Assembly (NCBI RefSeq): GCF_003820355.1
Contig: NZ_RPOK01000004.1
Span: forward strand, 372,001 to 436,000
DNA from: Paralteromonas sediminis
GTDB lineage: Bacteria; Pseudomonadota; Gammaproteobacteria; Enterobacterales; Alteromonadaceae
DNA length: 64,000 nt
Direction of reading: 5' to 3'
The stretch's first letter is position 1, and each line of letters starts with the position of its first letter. This document shows, one piece after another, positions 18,125 to 26,753 of this stretch. Made by a program: the position numbers and the translations under genes. The notes beneath the pieces are model-generated. The model did not search any database. It saw only the letters and a list, made by a program, of their open reading frames with translations, and had not been told where the DNA came from.

Positions 18125-18996
18125 ATAACGGCTATATCCAAAGCCTCAGCCAGCTCTATGCGGTCGCGGTGTATTTCAGGATAAGGCCCAAGGTTAGCTA
18201 TGAGCGCTCTCAGTAATACCTTGTTGGGTTGCTCTTTTGCTAATTCCTGAGCCATTAACTCACAGGTTTCAGTGACCTCTTTCTGACTCTCTGCAGTGAG
18301 TTGCTTTGCCTGAGACAACATATTTTTGAGAATTGCACTGGCTTTTTCCTGTCTGCTAAGCTGACTCTTTGATTCGATAGCATACACAGACTCTGCATTT
18401 AACGCGGGTTGGAGCGTGGATTTTGACAACGCCGTTAAACTTGCCTCAAGGCTCAGAGCAACAACTTCTGCGCACGCTTTCACATCAAGATTGGCGTTAT
18501 CAAGTGTCATGTAAAGACCGTATTCATGAAAAGCACCATTGAGTAAAGTAAGAATATCCGTCAACCACTTTTCGTGCTTTTCACCGTAGGCTTTTCTGAG
18601 CAAAACAATTTGCTTTCGATAGTATTCTGCGCGAAAGCTTTGAATAACATCCATAATCTCATCATTCATGAGCAATGAGTCGTCCATCGCAATGGCTTGA
18701 TTCAGTGATCGATCCTCGTTCATGAATGAAAGCTCTTCCGTGAAATATTCTGTCATCAGCGTTTTGCCACTATGAGGGTTACCCTCCAGCAAATTAGTCA
18801 GGTAAGACTGACTACGCTCAATAGATTGATTCATTAGCGCTACGACTATGGCTTGTTTAGACGTAAAATGAGAGTATACCGAGCCTTTTGCAATGCCTGC
18901 TCGCTTAGCGATTTCTGCAATGGTAGTACCGCTAACGCCAACCTCAATAAACAACTGACGCGCCACCGCCAATATTTTTTCTCTTTTCTCGCTCAC
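18121..18996 (-). CDS. TetR-family regulator, long form (291 aa)
   Basis: The N-terminal TetR helix-turn-helix (about 8-55, TTIAEIAKRAGIAKGSVYSH followed by FTSK) is standard. The protein is about 90 residues longer than usual TetR members, with an extended C-terminal helical region (from about 200) rich in Glu, Lys, Gln and Ala, unlike the usual ligand domain. It is divergent from the ABC exporter at 19167, with repeated TGACCA-type palindromes between, so it is the probable repressor of that exporter and of itself. The ligand is unknown. Confidence 0.88.
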   Translation of the reverse strand: MSEKREKILAVARQLFIEVGVSGTTIAEIAKRAGIAKGSVYSHFTSKQAIVVALMNQSIERSQSYLTNLLEGNPHSGKTLMTEYFTEELSFMNEDRSLNQAIAMDDSLLMNDEIMDVIQSFRAEYYRKQIVLLRKAYGEKHEKWLTDILTLLNGAFHEYGLYMTLDNANLDVKACAEVVALSLEASLTALSKSTLQPALNAESVYAIESKSQLSRQEKASAILKNMLSQAKQLTAESQKEVTETCELMAQELAKEQPNKVLLRALIANLGPYPEIHRDRIELAEALDIAVI

Positions 18997-19054
18997 TGGC
19001 TACTCGTGTTTCTCTGCTACATGCTCTTTTTACAGTATGCCACAATACGCAATC

Positions 19055-19153
19055 TGACCAAATGGTCATTTTCATGACCACAAATTCATTGACAGCAAAT
19101 AATAATCTCATTAAAGTCCTGACCAGATGGTCAATCAAGTGACCGAAAAGTCA
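19055..19153. promoter_or_regulatory. Operator palindromes TGACCA-N2-TGGTCA between regulator and ABC exporter
   Basis: Two copies of TGACCA-N2-TGGTCA occur at 19055-19068 and 19120-19133. Each is followed by a further half-site: TGACCA at 19075-19080, and TGACCG with a weaker partner at 19140-19153. A promoter-like pair lies between them (separate entry), and the second palindrome falls at the expected transcription start. This suggests direct steric repression by the divergently encoded TetR protein. Confidence 0.75.
19089..19117 (+). promoter_or_regulatory. Sigma-70-type promoter for the ABC exporter
   Basis: TTGACA at 19089-19094 is separated by 17 bases from TAAAGT at 19112-19117 (four of six consensus matches). 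The start point would fall inside the palindrome at 19120-19133. Predicted from sequence only. Confidence 0.5.
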
Positions 19154-19166
19154 TAAAGAGGTAATT

Positions 19167-20855
19167 ATGCGTACAGAAACAGCCACTTCCCCTTCAGGAC
19201 TAATGCAACTGCTTAAGCCACATCGCCCAAGCAATAAACAGTTTTCGATAATGGGGCTATTGGTATTAATCACGGCTGTATTTGAGTTGGCTATTCCTCT
19301 GTTGAGCAAATTCATGATAGATAACATCAGCCAGTCAACTTTTGAGGTTAGTATGATTGCCGCACTGGTCGCCATTGTGTTGCTGGCAGCTATTTTCGAA
19401 GGTGGTCTAGCATGGTATGGCAGTCACCTTGGTGAGACCACCAACAAGAAACTGCGTTTCTCTGTCTTTTCACATTTGCTCCATGCACAACAATCGGCGT
19501 TGAACAATGAACACAGTGCAGAACTTAGTGCCAGGGTGGTGAACGACTCTATGTCAATAAAGTCGATTCTTGCAGAGGACTTAATCGGGTTCATTAGCGG
19601 CTTAGTCAGTATTTTTGCTGTTGTCATTATTATGTTTTTCTTAGACTGGAGGCTGACTTTGGTTCTAGTGGCTTGCATTGTGGCAGGTATTGTATTGATC
19701 ACGCCTTTAGCCATGTCTATGCGTGGCATTGGCATGGCCATGCAAGAGGCTGAAGCGCAGCTTATTGCCAATGTGTCTGAGTGGCTGCGAAGTGCCAAAA
19801 CCATCAAAGTACACAATGCATCATCACAAGTATTAACAAGTGGTCAGACTCTTTTGGACAATGCTTATCACCATGCCATGCGTCAGGCCAGAGTATTAGC
19901 GTTAATCGGACCAATTTCCAACCTTATTCTTATGGTCAGCATGATTGCCATACTGGCTACATCAGCCATTTGGCTCGCTGATGGCAGCCTGACTTTGGGA
20001 ACAGTTACTGCGTTTTTGATTTATTTATTTGGGCTTGCCTTTCCAATCATGGCAATGGGTATGTTTTTCAGTAATGTCCAGCGTGCGTCGGGCGCCGCAG
20101 AGCGCATGCAGAAATTGCTTCAAATCGTAAAGGAAAATACAGAAAACGGCGATTCACTGGCTCATATCAATCATCTGGAGGTGAAGGCACTTACTTATAC
20201 TGTTGACGAAAAAACGGTTTTGAAGAACATAAACTGGCAGCTCCCAACCACTGGGTTGTCTATGATTATTGGAGAAAGTGGCAGCGGAAAATCATCATTC
20301 ATTCAGCAATTAGTGGGGCTTTATCCTGAAACGCTAGACTCAGTTCACATTAATAATAAGCCACTAAGTGCTTATTGTTTAAACTCTGTTAGAGCCAAAA
20401 TAGCCTGGCTGGAACAGCAACCTAGTATCTTTATTGGCTCAGTGCGTGACAACCTCTGTATTGGCTTAATACAAAAGCCAAGTGATCAAGATATTATCGA
20501 TGTCCTTTCCCGTGTTGGACTTGGTGAGTGGCTGAAGAAACATGATGCCGGCCTTGACCTGCTTTTAAGCGAGCAGCTAAACACGCTTTCAGGCGGGGAG
20601 AGACAGCGTTTTGCGTTGGCAAGAGCACTTCTGCGCGATCCAGAACTTTTAATTTTGGACGAACCTACATCCGCATTGGACAAAGAGAGTGAGCAGTCGA
20701 TAATGCAGTTGCTTAGATCGCTGGCCAACAATATTTGCGTCTTAATGGTCACGCATAACCGGCGACTTATTGAAGAGTCTGATCATGTACTTTGTTTGAA
20801 AGAAGGTACTCAGATTAGCACTAACCCGTATGGGATTCCCGCCCGCGGGCAATAG
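19167..20855 (+). CDS. ABC exporter, fused membrane and ATPase domains
   Basis: A 562-residue type IV (MsbA-like) half-transporter. Six membrane helices span about 25-305. The ATPase follows with Walker A GESGSGKSS (about 369-377), a Q-loop region (WLEQQPSIF), the signature LSGGERQ (about 474), Walker B LLILDEPTSALD and the H-loop VTHNRR. As a half-transporter it would act as a homodimer. The substrate is unknown; regulation by the divergent TetR protein suggests a drug or toxic metabolite. The start ATG has AAAGAGGTAATT upstream, a good ribosome binding site. The 3' end overlaps the convergent MFS gene by 35 bases. Confidence 0.92.
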   Translation: MRTETATSPSGLMQLLKPHRPSNKQFSIMGLLVLITAVFELAIPLLSKFMIDNISQSTFEVSMIAALVAIVLLAAIFEGGLAWYGSHLGETTNKKLRFSVFSHLLHAQQSALNNEHSAELSARVVNDSMSIKSILAEDLIGFISGLVSIFAVVIIMFFLDWRLTLVLVACIVAGIVLITPLAMSMRGIGMAMQEAEAQLIANVSEWLRSAKTIKVHNASSQVLTSGQTLLDNAYHHAMRQARVLALIGPISNLILMVSMIAILATSAIWLADGSLTLGTVTAFLIYLFGLAFPIMAMGMFFSNVQRASGAAERMQKLLQIVKENTENGDSLAHINHLEVKALTYTVDEKTVLKNINWQLPTTGLSMIIGESGSGKSSFIQQLVGLYPETLDSVHINNKPLSAYCLNSVRAKIAWLEQQPSIFIGSVRDNLCIGLIQKPSDQDIIDVLSRVGLGEWLKKHDAGLDLLLSEQLNTLSGGERQRFALARALLRDPELLILDEPTSALDKESEQSIMQLLRSLANNICVLMVTHNRRLIEESDHVLCLKEGTQISTNPYGIPARGQ

Positions 20856-22209
20856 ACACTACAATGCCAAAAACTACCAGAACCAATGACAACATCATTG
20901 CATTTTCAATGGTGACCATTAACTGCGCTTGTGGTGCGGCTTCAAGCGGAATATCACCCAACAAGCGATTAATAAGGAAGTTTACTAGGCTCATTCCCAG
21001 CAAGTTGCCAATGGTTCGCGCCAAATTCATACTGGCTGATGCTACCCCGGTTTCAGCCTGCCTGACTGCCCCCATGATGGCACTGTTATTGGGGGTAGAA
21101 AACAAACCAAAACCTATGCCTATGACTAGCAGGGCAATAACGACTGACGACGCTGGAGATGCCTGGTCGAGCAGGGTAAGGAGCACAAAACCTATCGCAA
21201 CCAGTATACAGCCCGCACTGGCAATGATACGCGCCTGAAAACGATCGGCCAACACGCCTGCGACAGGCGCAACAATGGCCATACATAACGCTTGTACCAG
21301 AAGTATTGTGCCAGCCTCACTCGGCGATAACCCCTTTATATACTGCAAATACAAACTCAATAGAAAGACGACCGCAAAATTACTCGCATACATAAAAAAC
21401 GCGGCAGATAAAGATAGGCTAAATACACGGCTTTCCCTAAACAGCGAGAGGCGAATAAGGGGTTTGCGGCTCCGGTCCTGATGAAAAATGAAAAGACAAA
21501 GAGCGATCAGTGAGCCTATACAATATAGCCATCCTTCTACTTGAGGCAAACGCGCCAAACCAAACACCAGTGCCCCCGAAAAGGCCATAAAAAGCAATGA
21601 GCCAAACCAGTCAAATCCCGATTCTGTATCGCCCTTCCACTCCCCTTTGAGCTTGATCAGAACAAATCCAATAAGTACGCTGAGCAGCGGTATTTGAATA
21701 TAAAACACAGCCCGCCATCCCATCAGGTCGGTCACGAACCCTCCCATTGCAGGGGCTGCCGTCAGCCCAATATAGACACAGGATGCTACGATCCCAAGCG
21801 CCTTACCTCTTCTGTCAAAAGGGGTTACTGATGACACAATCGCAATGCCCGTAGCGAATATCATCGATGCGGCAATGCCTTGAACAAAGCGCCAAAAAAT
21901 AATGCTTTCAACGCTGTTCGCCATGGCGCACAAGGCTGTGGTAAGCAGGTTAAGTATTAACCCTGCTGTATAAACCTTTTTTCGTCCTACTCTGTCAGCC
22001 AACTTTCCGCAGGGGAGCATAAATGCCACGCTGCCAAGCATATACAATGTAGGTAACCAACCTACCTCACTGGCTGTAGCCCCAAGGTCGGCTGCCAGTG
22101 CAGGAATCGCTACATTGACCGCAGCAAGGCCCATAGGGGCAATCAGGTAACCACAGCATACGGCAATGAGTGCGATGTGAGCAGAAGAAAGTGTTTTAAT
22201 GCTATGCAA
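20821..22209 (-). CDS. MFS drug transporter, DHA2 (EmrB/QacA) type
   Basis: A 462-residue major facilitator with 14 predicted helices, as in the DHA2 drug:H+ antiporter family. Family motifs visible are motif A in the loop between helices 2 and 3 (GKLADRVGRKKVYTAG), motif D1-like sequence in helix 1 (VNVAIPALAADLGA) and motif C-like sequence in helix 5 (GLTAAPAMGGFVTD), which marks exporters. No EmrA-like adaptor is encoded nearby, so it probably acts alone. It begins six bases after the PqiA-like gene, so the two are in one operon; AAAGG precedes the ATG. Confidence 0.9.
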   Translation of the reverse strand: MHSIKTLSSAHIALIAVCCGYLIAPMGLAAVNVAIPALAADLGATASEVGWLPTLYMLGSVAFMLPCGKLADRVGRKKVYTAGLILNLLTTALCAMANSVESIIFWRFVQGIAASMIFATGIAIVSSVTPFDRRGKALGIVASCVYIGLTAAPAMGGFVTDLMGWRAVFYIQIPLLSVLIGFVLIKLKGEWKGDTESGFDWFGSLLFMAFSGALVFGLARLPQVEGWLYCIGSLIALCLFIFHQDRSRKPLIRLSLFRESRVFSLSLSAAFFMYASNFAVVFLLSLYLQYIKGLSPSEAGTILLVQALCMAIVAPVAGVLADRFQARIIASAGCILVAIGFVLLTLLDQASPASSVVIALLVIGIGFGLFSTPNNSAIMGAVRQAETGVASASMNLARTIGNLLGMSLVNFLINRLLGDIPLEAAPQAQLMVTIENAMMLSLVLVVFGIVVSIARGRESHTG

Positions 22210-22215
22210 CCTTTA

Positions 22216-22806
22216 TCAAATAGAGTCTGGTGAAGTACCTTGCTCATGTGCTCGCCGGTGTGCTCCCAAACAATACAAGTGGGTACCGGCTAGTGAAACC
22301 AGGCAGTACGCCAAGAAAAAGTAGAAGCCCTGGCCTACCATTGACAACGTCTGCGTGCTTACCTCTATCGCCATTCGAAAACCAAATACAATCAACTCAT
22401 GGGTTGCAGAAGTCTCTGCATGATTGGTTGACAACACAGCTAAAAATACTGCCACAACAAACACATCGGCCATCGACCATTTCCCGATATTGGACACAAA
22501 GCCAACTAACCGCCTTTCTCTTTGCACATTTGGCTGGAAGTACGCCACACTCACAATCAGCGCTTTTAGCAAGGGGATCACTACAGAGAAAAAGAAGATG
22601 AGCGCCGACACCAACAAGCGGTCATCCTGCCACAGCTCCTGCACAGCTGCCATGATCGACAACTCTTTACTGACAAGAGGCGAATCTATTGCCGCCTTAC
22701 CCACAGCAGCGATCAGTTCCATATTTAAACTGAACATAGGCAATAAGATTCCGGGGAAAAACAACCCTAGTGCGCTAATATTTAACGCAAATCCTAAGTG
22801 ACGCAT
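22216..22806 (-). CDS. PqiA-like integral membrane protein, single domain
   Basis: A 196-residue protein with four predicted membrane helices and the PqiA family signature LLKALIVSV ... GKWSMADVFVVA (about 78-120). PqiA proteins work with MCE proteins (PqiB) in envelope lipid transport. Full-length PqiA has two such domains and Cys-rich zinc ribbons; this protein has one domain and no CxxC pairs, and no pqiB or pqiC follows. It is upstream of the MFS gene in the same operon. AGGAG lies about 11 bases before the ATG. Confidence 0.75.
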   Translation of the reverse strand: MRHLGFALNISALGLFFPGILLPMFSLNMELIAAVGKAAIDSPLVSKELSIMAAVQELWQDDRLLVSALIFFFSVVIPLLKALIVSVAYFQPNVQRERRLVGFVSNIGKWSMADVFVVAVFLAVLSTNHAETSATHELIVFGFRMAIEVSTQTLSMVGQGFYFFLAYCLVSLAGTHLYCLGAHRRAHEQGTSPDSI

Positions 22807-23004
22807 CTATATGTATACTCCTAGGCAACATCCAAAAATTGTGCAGCTATCTACTCATTGTTGCTGCCATTATACGCAGCAGCGCCAAACAAAAAAGTTT
22901 CTGGCTGAACGCCTTGCAGCCCACTATAGTAAGATGAAAGAAGGTAATTCGTCGTACAGCCTTGTTACAAGCGTTGATCAAGCTTAAGAAAGGTAAGGCC
23001 CATA

Positions 23005-24615
23005 ATGCAAGAAGCCGCTATACCAAAGGATGAAAAGGCGCGACTAGAGGCGCTCTACAGGTACAATATTCTCGACACAAAAGACGAAGAAGCCTTTGAT
23101 GAGTTGACTCAACTGGCTTCGACCCTTTGTGAAACGCCTATTGCATTAATCAGCTTGGTCGACCCCAAACGACAATGGTTTAAATCAAGAGTAGGCCTAG
23201 ATGCAAAAGAAACACCAAGAAACATTGCCTTTTGCTCTCATGCTATCCACGAGCGCGACATTTTTGAAATACCCGACACATTAAAAGACAACCGTTTTTT
23301 CGACAATCCGCTTGTTACGGGCCCTCCGCACATTCGCTTCTATGCAGGAACACAACTGGTCACACCGCAAGGCCATGCCATTGGTACCCTATGCACCATT
23401 AGTGATAAGCCCAAACGCTTGTCTGCTGACCAAAAACGAGCACTAAAAATACTGGGTAACGCCGTTATTTCACAACTTGAACTCAGGCTCAAAAATGCCG
23501 AACTATCCAAAGCAAATGAGCGAAAAACAGAGTTTTTATCGGACATTAGCCACGAGCTCAGAACTCCGCTAAACGCCATTATCAGTCTTAGTCAACTTAT
23601 GATTGAACAGGGCGACGATTTTCATTTACCCGACAAATTCAAACAGCATTTAATGCACATAGACTTTAGCGGAAAACGTCTATTGTCACTGGTTAATTCA
23701 GTCTTAGATTTAAGCAAGATAGAGGCGGGAAAAATGGAATTACACCCCAGCCTCATAGACACGAAAGACTTTTTCTCTTCTATCCACGGTATGATGAAAG
23801 CTACGGCTGATGCGGCGCAGGTTGGGTTTAATGTGAATGTGGCGCAAACGCTTCCCGCACAGATCTATATTGATGAAGTAAAGCTAAGCCAAATCATAAT
23901 GAACCTGCTGTCTAATGCCATAAAATTTACCCCTAAGGGAAACTTAGTTAGCTTGGCAGTTACCTCAGAATCAGACGTGCTGACAATTCAAGTATGTGAT
24001 CAGGGCGTGGGTATTGCCCAGAAAGACTTACCTCTGTTATTCGACAAATTCAAACAGGTCAGCATACACCGCACAATTGAAGGAACAGGGTTGGGATTGC
24101 CCATAACAAAACTGCTCATCGAGTTAATGGGCGGTAATATCGATATTCAAAGTCAGGTAGGAAAGGGAACGCAAGCAAGTGTCACTCTACCCGTTGAACC
24201 GGTTTTAATGTGCAACTACGAACACAAACCGGCTCGCCCAAAGATAAATAAACAAGCAAAAATTCTGGTTGTTGAAGACAACTTAATTAATCAGGAGGTC
24301 GCCAAAGCCGTATTTGAATCACTTTCGCTGAACATGGAATTCGCAGATGATGGTGAACAGGGCGTAGAGAAGGCAAAGGGCAACCATTACGATATTATCT
24401 TTATGGATTTGCATTTACCTGGAATTAGCGGCTGGGATGCGGCCGAACAAATTCATAAATACAACAAAGATATCCCGATCGTTGCATTATCTGCCGACGC
24501 ATTCAGTAATGCCCCAGACAAATACAAAAGCAAAGGCATCGTCGATTTCTTAACCAAGCCCATCAACAAAGTTCACCTTACCCGCGTGCTTGAAAAAATC
24601 ATCCCAGCAGGGTGA
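23005..24615 (+). CDS. GAF-domain hybrid sensor histidine kinase
   Basis: A 536-residue soluble hybrid kinase. The N-terminal GAF domain (about 20-160, with LISLVDPKRQWFKSRVGLDA and FYAGTQL) belongs to the type often paired with diguanylate cyclases and kinases. HisKA follows with ISHELRTPLNAI (His183), then HATPase N box (NLLSNAIKFTP), G1 (DQGVGIA) and G2 (GTGLGLPI), and a receiver domain with DLHLPGISGWDA (Asp468) and the Lys in LTKPI. No transmembrane segment is seen, so the input is cytoplasmic. No partner histidine phosphotransferase or output regulator is adjacent. It converges directly with the cyanophycinase-like gene, one base separating the stops, with no terminator hairpin visible. 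Confidence 0.92.
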   Translation: MQEAAIPKDEKARLEALYRYNILDTKDEEAFDELTQLASTLCETPIALISLVDPKRQWFKSRVGLDAKETPRNIAFCSHAIHERDIFEIPDTLKDNRFFDNPLVTGPPHIRFYAGTQLVTPQGHAIGTLCTISDKPKRLSADQKRALKILGNAVISQLELRLKNAELSKANERKTEFLSDISHELRTPLNAIISLSQLMIEQGDDFHLPDKFKQHLMHIDFSGKRLLSLVNSVLDLSKIEAGKMELHPSLIDTKDFFSSIHGMMKATADAAQVGFNVNVAQTLPAQIYIDEVKLSQIIMNLLSNAIKFTPKGNLVSLAVTSESDVLTIQVCDQGVGIAQKDLPLLFDKFKQVSIHRTIEGTGLGLPITKLLIELMGGNIDIQSQVGKGTQASVTLPVEPVLMCNYEHKPARPKINKQAKILVVEDNLINQEVAKAVFESLSLNMEFADDGEQGVEKAKGNHYDIIFMDLHLPGISGWDAAEQIHKYNKDIPIVALSADAFSNAPDKYKSKGIVDFLTKPINKVHLTRVLEKIIPAG

Positions 24616-26391
24616 CTATTTATGGCTTATTGCAAAGGGTAAATTCGCATAACCACACTGCATGGGCGATTGACTAAATTGCGTTGCTGTATTGGCCTGA
24701 AGTAAATAAGTGACATTGTCATGCTGCCATGAGAACGGTTTATCCGCCTGACAGTTGGCTCGGACGGCAGCTCGCCATTGCGATTCGTCTGTGTATGCAT
24801 AAGCTTTTGCATCATTGGCGGGCCAGCTTACCGCAAACCCCTTGCGATTTAATATGACCTTGGTCCCTGTTGGCCAGAAGTGGGCCAAGCCACCAACACT
24901 TCGCGTATTACCCGAATGAGTATTTACTTGCCGATAATCATGTGTTCGCAGGTCGGCAACAAACACACCTCGTTCGCCAATCACTTTAAAGTGTGTGCTC
25001 TCTCCCTCTTGCCTAACCATCAATGCCGTCGTTTCATCAACACCGAAGCCAAAATTTTGTTGGGCCGCCAGGGCTGTCATAATCAATCGTACTTCTCGGT
25101 TTCGCTCTGAAAAATGGGTATCCAGCAGGCCTTGACGGAATAACCCAGTGCCGCCTTCAGCGCGATAAGTAACATCATCCGACCTAACTGTTTCACTACA
25201 ACCACTGGTTTCACTGCAACGAACAGAAGGTGCAGAGTACGCAAATACACCTCGTTTGATGGCAGCACTGGGAATACCATTCGTTAACATGGGGATAGGG
25301 TTATTGTTGACGGCCCCCCCTGCTTGCACGGCTGTGCCTGCGCTGGTTCCGCCAACCACTAGTTGCCCATTCTGCATGTTTTTACGGATAACCATTAGCG
25401 CCTCTGAGGGGAGACCTTGTGGCGTTAAAAGCGCTGCCAGGGTTTTACTTTGATCACCGCCATTAAAAAACACACCTTGCGCATGAGTTAACGCATCAAT
25501 GACTTTTGAGGGGTTTTCACACAAGGTTTTCTCAAAGGCCACTCTGTCAGGATAAACGGCCTTGCGGTTAAACAGGCTGCGCTTTGAATGTAAGTCAACC
25601 ATTCTGCTGCAAATGTCGGAGTCAAACTCTCTGAGGTACTGGGCCTCCTGCCACGCTGCAGAGAGCGGTAACCACTGCACATTGACGTTGAGGGACTCAA
25701 AAACGCCTTCATAGAAATCCGCCGACTCAAAATGATCGCGAGAGGAAGCGGTGATCACAACAATATTAGGGGCTTTATCTTTGTTTGATGCTGATAAACG
25801 CAAGCGAGCTTGATCTACAAATGCGTTGTACACGTCGACACTCGCTGCGTTGGTATTGTCGGGTACAGACACTTTCTCTTGAAGTCTGGCACCTTTACTG
25901 TCGATTTGTTGTACCTCATGAAAATCAACGAGCGCATAATAGGCAGGATCAGATAGCAGTCGAGTAAAGTCTTTAAGCCCACTTTTTGATTCAATTACCG
26001 CATCAAGTGCATCCAGAAACTCGCCACGGGATATTGTGCTTTCAGCCAATTTTGAATATTCATTCGTATCAATTGCATAAAATGCTTGTTTAATTTCTTC
26101 GGGCAGCTGACTAAATTGCGGCGTATTAATCCACAACGCTCTTGCTTCTGGTGAAAATTGAAACAACAACTGTTGTTTTCCTCCTACAATATTTACATCG
26201 TTTTCACACTGTTTTTTGGTCATACTGGAGCAGGTTTTTAACGCCCCGCCCGCAAGCACTAGTTCATACTGTTCATTTTCAGCTAACACACTGTATGAAA
26301 TAAGAAAAAATGGGATAAAGAACACTGTCAAAATAGCGTCTTTCGAGCGGTGAATTCGGCGAGCCAAGTGATCTAAAATTTGGTCTAACAT
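24616..26391 (-). CDS. Secreted cyanophycinase-like S51 peptidase
   Basis: A 591-residue protein (from ATG 26391; the frame also opens at a TTG 42 bases upstream). It has a Sec signal ending in FFLISYSVLA, so it is probably periplasmic or extracellular. The peptidase S51/cyanophycinase core shows VVITASSRDHFESADFYEGV, FFNGGDQSKTLAAL (about 309-322), the nucleophile elbow VGGTSAGTAVQAGG with Ser at about 350, and GFGVDETTALMV. Cyanophycinases cut the beta-Asp-Arg polymer cyanophycin to beta-Asp-Arg dipeptides. It is much longer than the intracellular enzyme (about 270 residues) because of an insert of roughly 150 residues between the first strand (LVLAGGALKTC) and the core, plus a C-terminal extension. 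It is divergent from a TonB-dependent receptor, transporter and isoaspartyl dipeptidase homologue, which supports the substrate guess. Activity on another beta-aspartyl peptide remains possible. Confidence 0.82.
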   Translation of the reverse strand: MLDQILDHLARRIHRSKDAILTVFFIPFFLISYSVLAENEQYELVLAGGALKTCSSMTKKQCENDVNIVGGKQQLLFQFSPEARALWINTPQFSQLPEEIKQAFYAIDTNEYSKLAESTISRGEFLDALDAVIESKSGLKDFTRLLSDPAYYALVDFHEVQQIDSKGARLQEKVSVPDNTNAASVDVYNAFVDQARLRLSASNKDKAPNIVVITASSRDHFESADFYEGVFESLNVNVQWLPLSAAWQEAQYLREFDSDICSRMVDLHSKRSLFNRKAVYPDRVAFEKTLCENPSKVIDALTHAQGVFFNGGDQSKTLAALLTPQGLPSEALMVIRKNMQNGQLVVGGTSAGTAVQAGGAVNNNPIPMLTNGIPSAAIKRGVFAYSAPSVRCSETSGCSETVRSDDVTYRAEGGTGLFRQGLLDTHFSERNREVRLIMTALAAQQNFGFGVDETTALMVRQEGESTHFKVIGERGVFVADLRTHDYRQVNTHSGNTRSVGGLAHFWPTGTKVILNRKGFAVSWPANDAKAYAYTDESQWRAAVRANCQADKPFSWQHDNVTYLLQANTATQFSQSPMQCGYANLPFAISHK

Positions 26392-26526
26392 AACAAGTGT
26401 TATCCAGTTGTTGAGGAGTTGACTTTGCAACAAGGTAGTGCTAACAAGAAAAGTAAGTCAACGCTAAAATTAACTTTGACGTTGAGTTTACTATGCACCT
26501 TTTTGAATAGTTAGTCAGGCAAAAGC

Positions 26527-26601
26527 ATGATTAAAAAAGCAGCGAATATCAGCAATTATCGCTATCAAAATTACTATTTGTCGGAGTGGTTTGACGAATA
26601 G
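26527..26601 (+). CDS. Possible 24-residue leader peptide before the TonB receptor gene
   Basis: The 362-base region between the cyanophycinase-like gene and the TonB-dependent receptor contains a short ORF from ATG 26527 to TAG 26601, with AGG about ten bases upstream. The peptide is rich in Tyr, Asn and other aromatic residues (SNYRYQNYYLSEWF). A small stem-loop with stem CACACC/GGTGTG follows near 26619-26635. This layout resembles transcription-attenuation leaders, but no T-run terminator is clear. The rest of the gap must hold the divergent promoters; none was assigned. Confidence 0.35.
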   Translation: MIKKAANISNYRYQNYYLSEWFDE

Positions 26602-26753
26602 ACCTTCCCCTAACACACCTCTCTCGGGTGTGCGGTTATTGCTGCGTCATAGGCAGCCACGCTAAGTAACATTACTAAATTTATGTTTGATCGCCTTGTT
26701 GCGATTCACAGCTTTGCCGGCACAGTGCTGTTTGCTGTGGGAAGGAAAATCTT

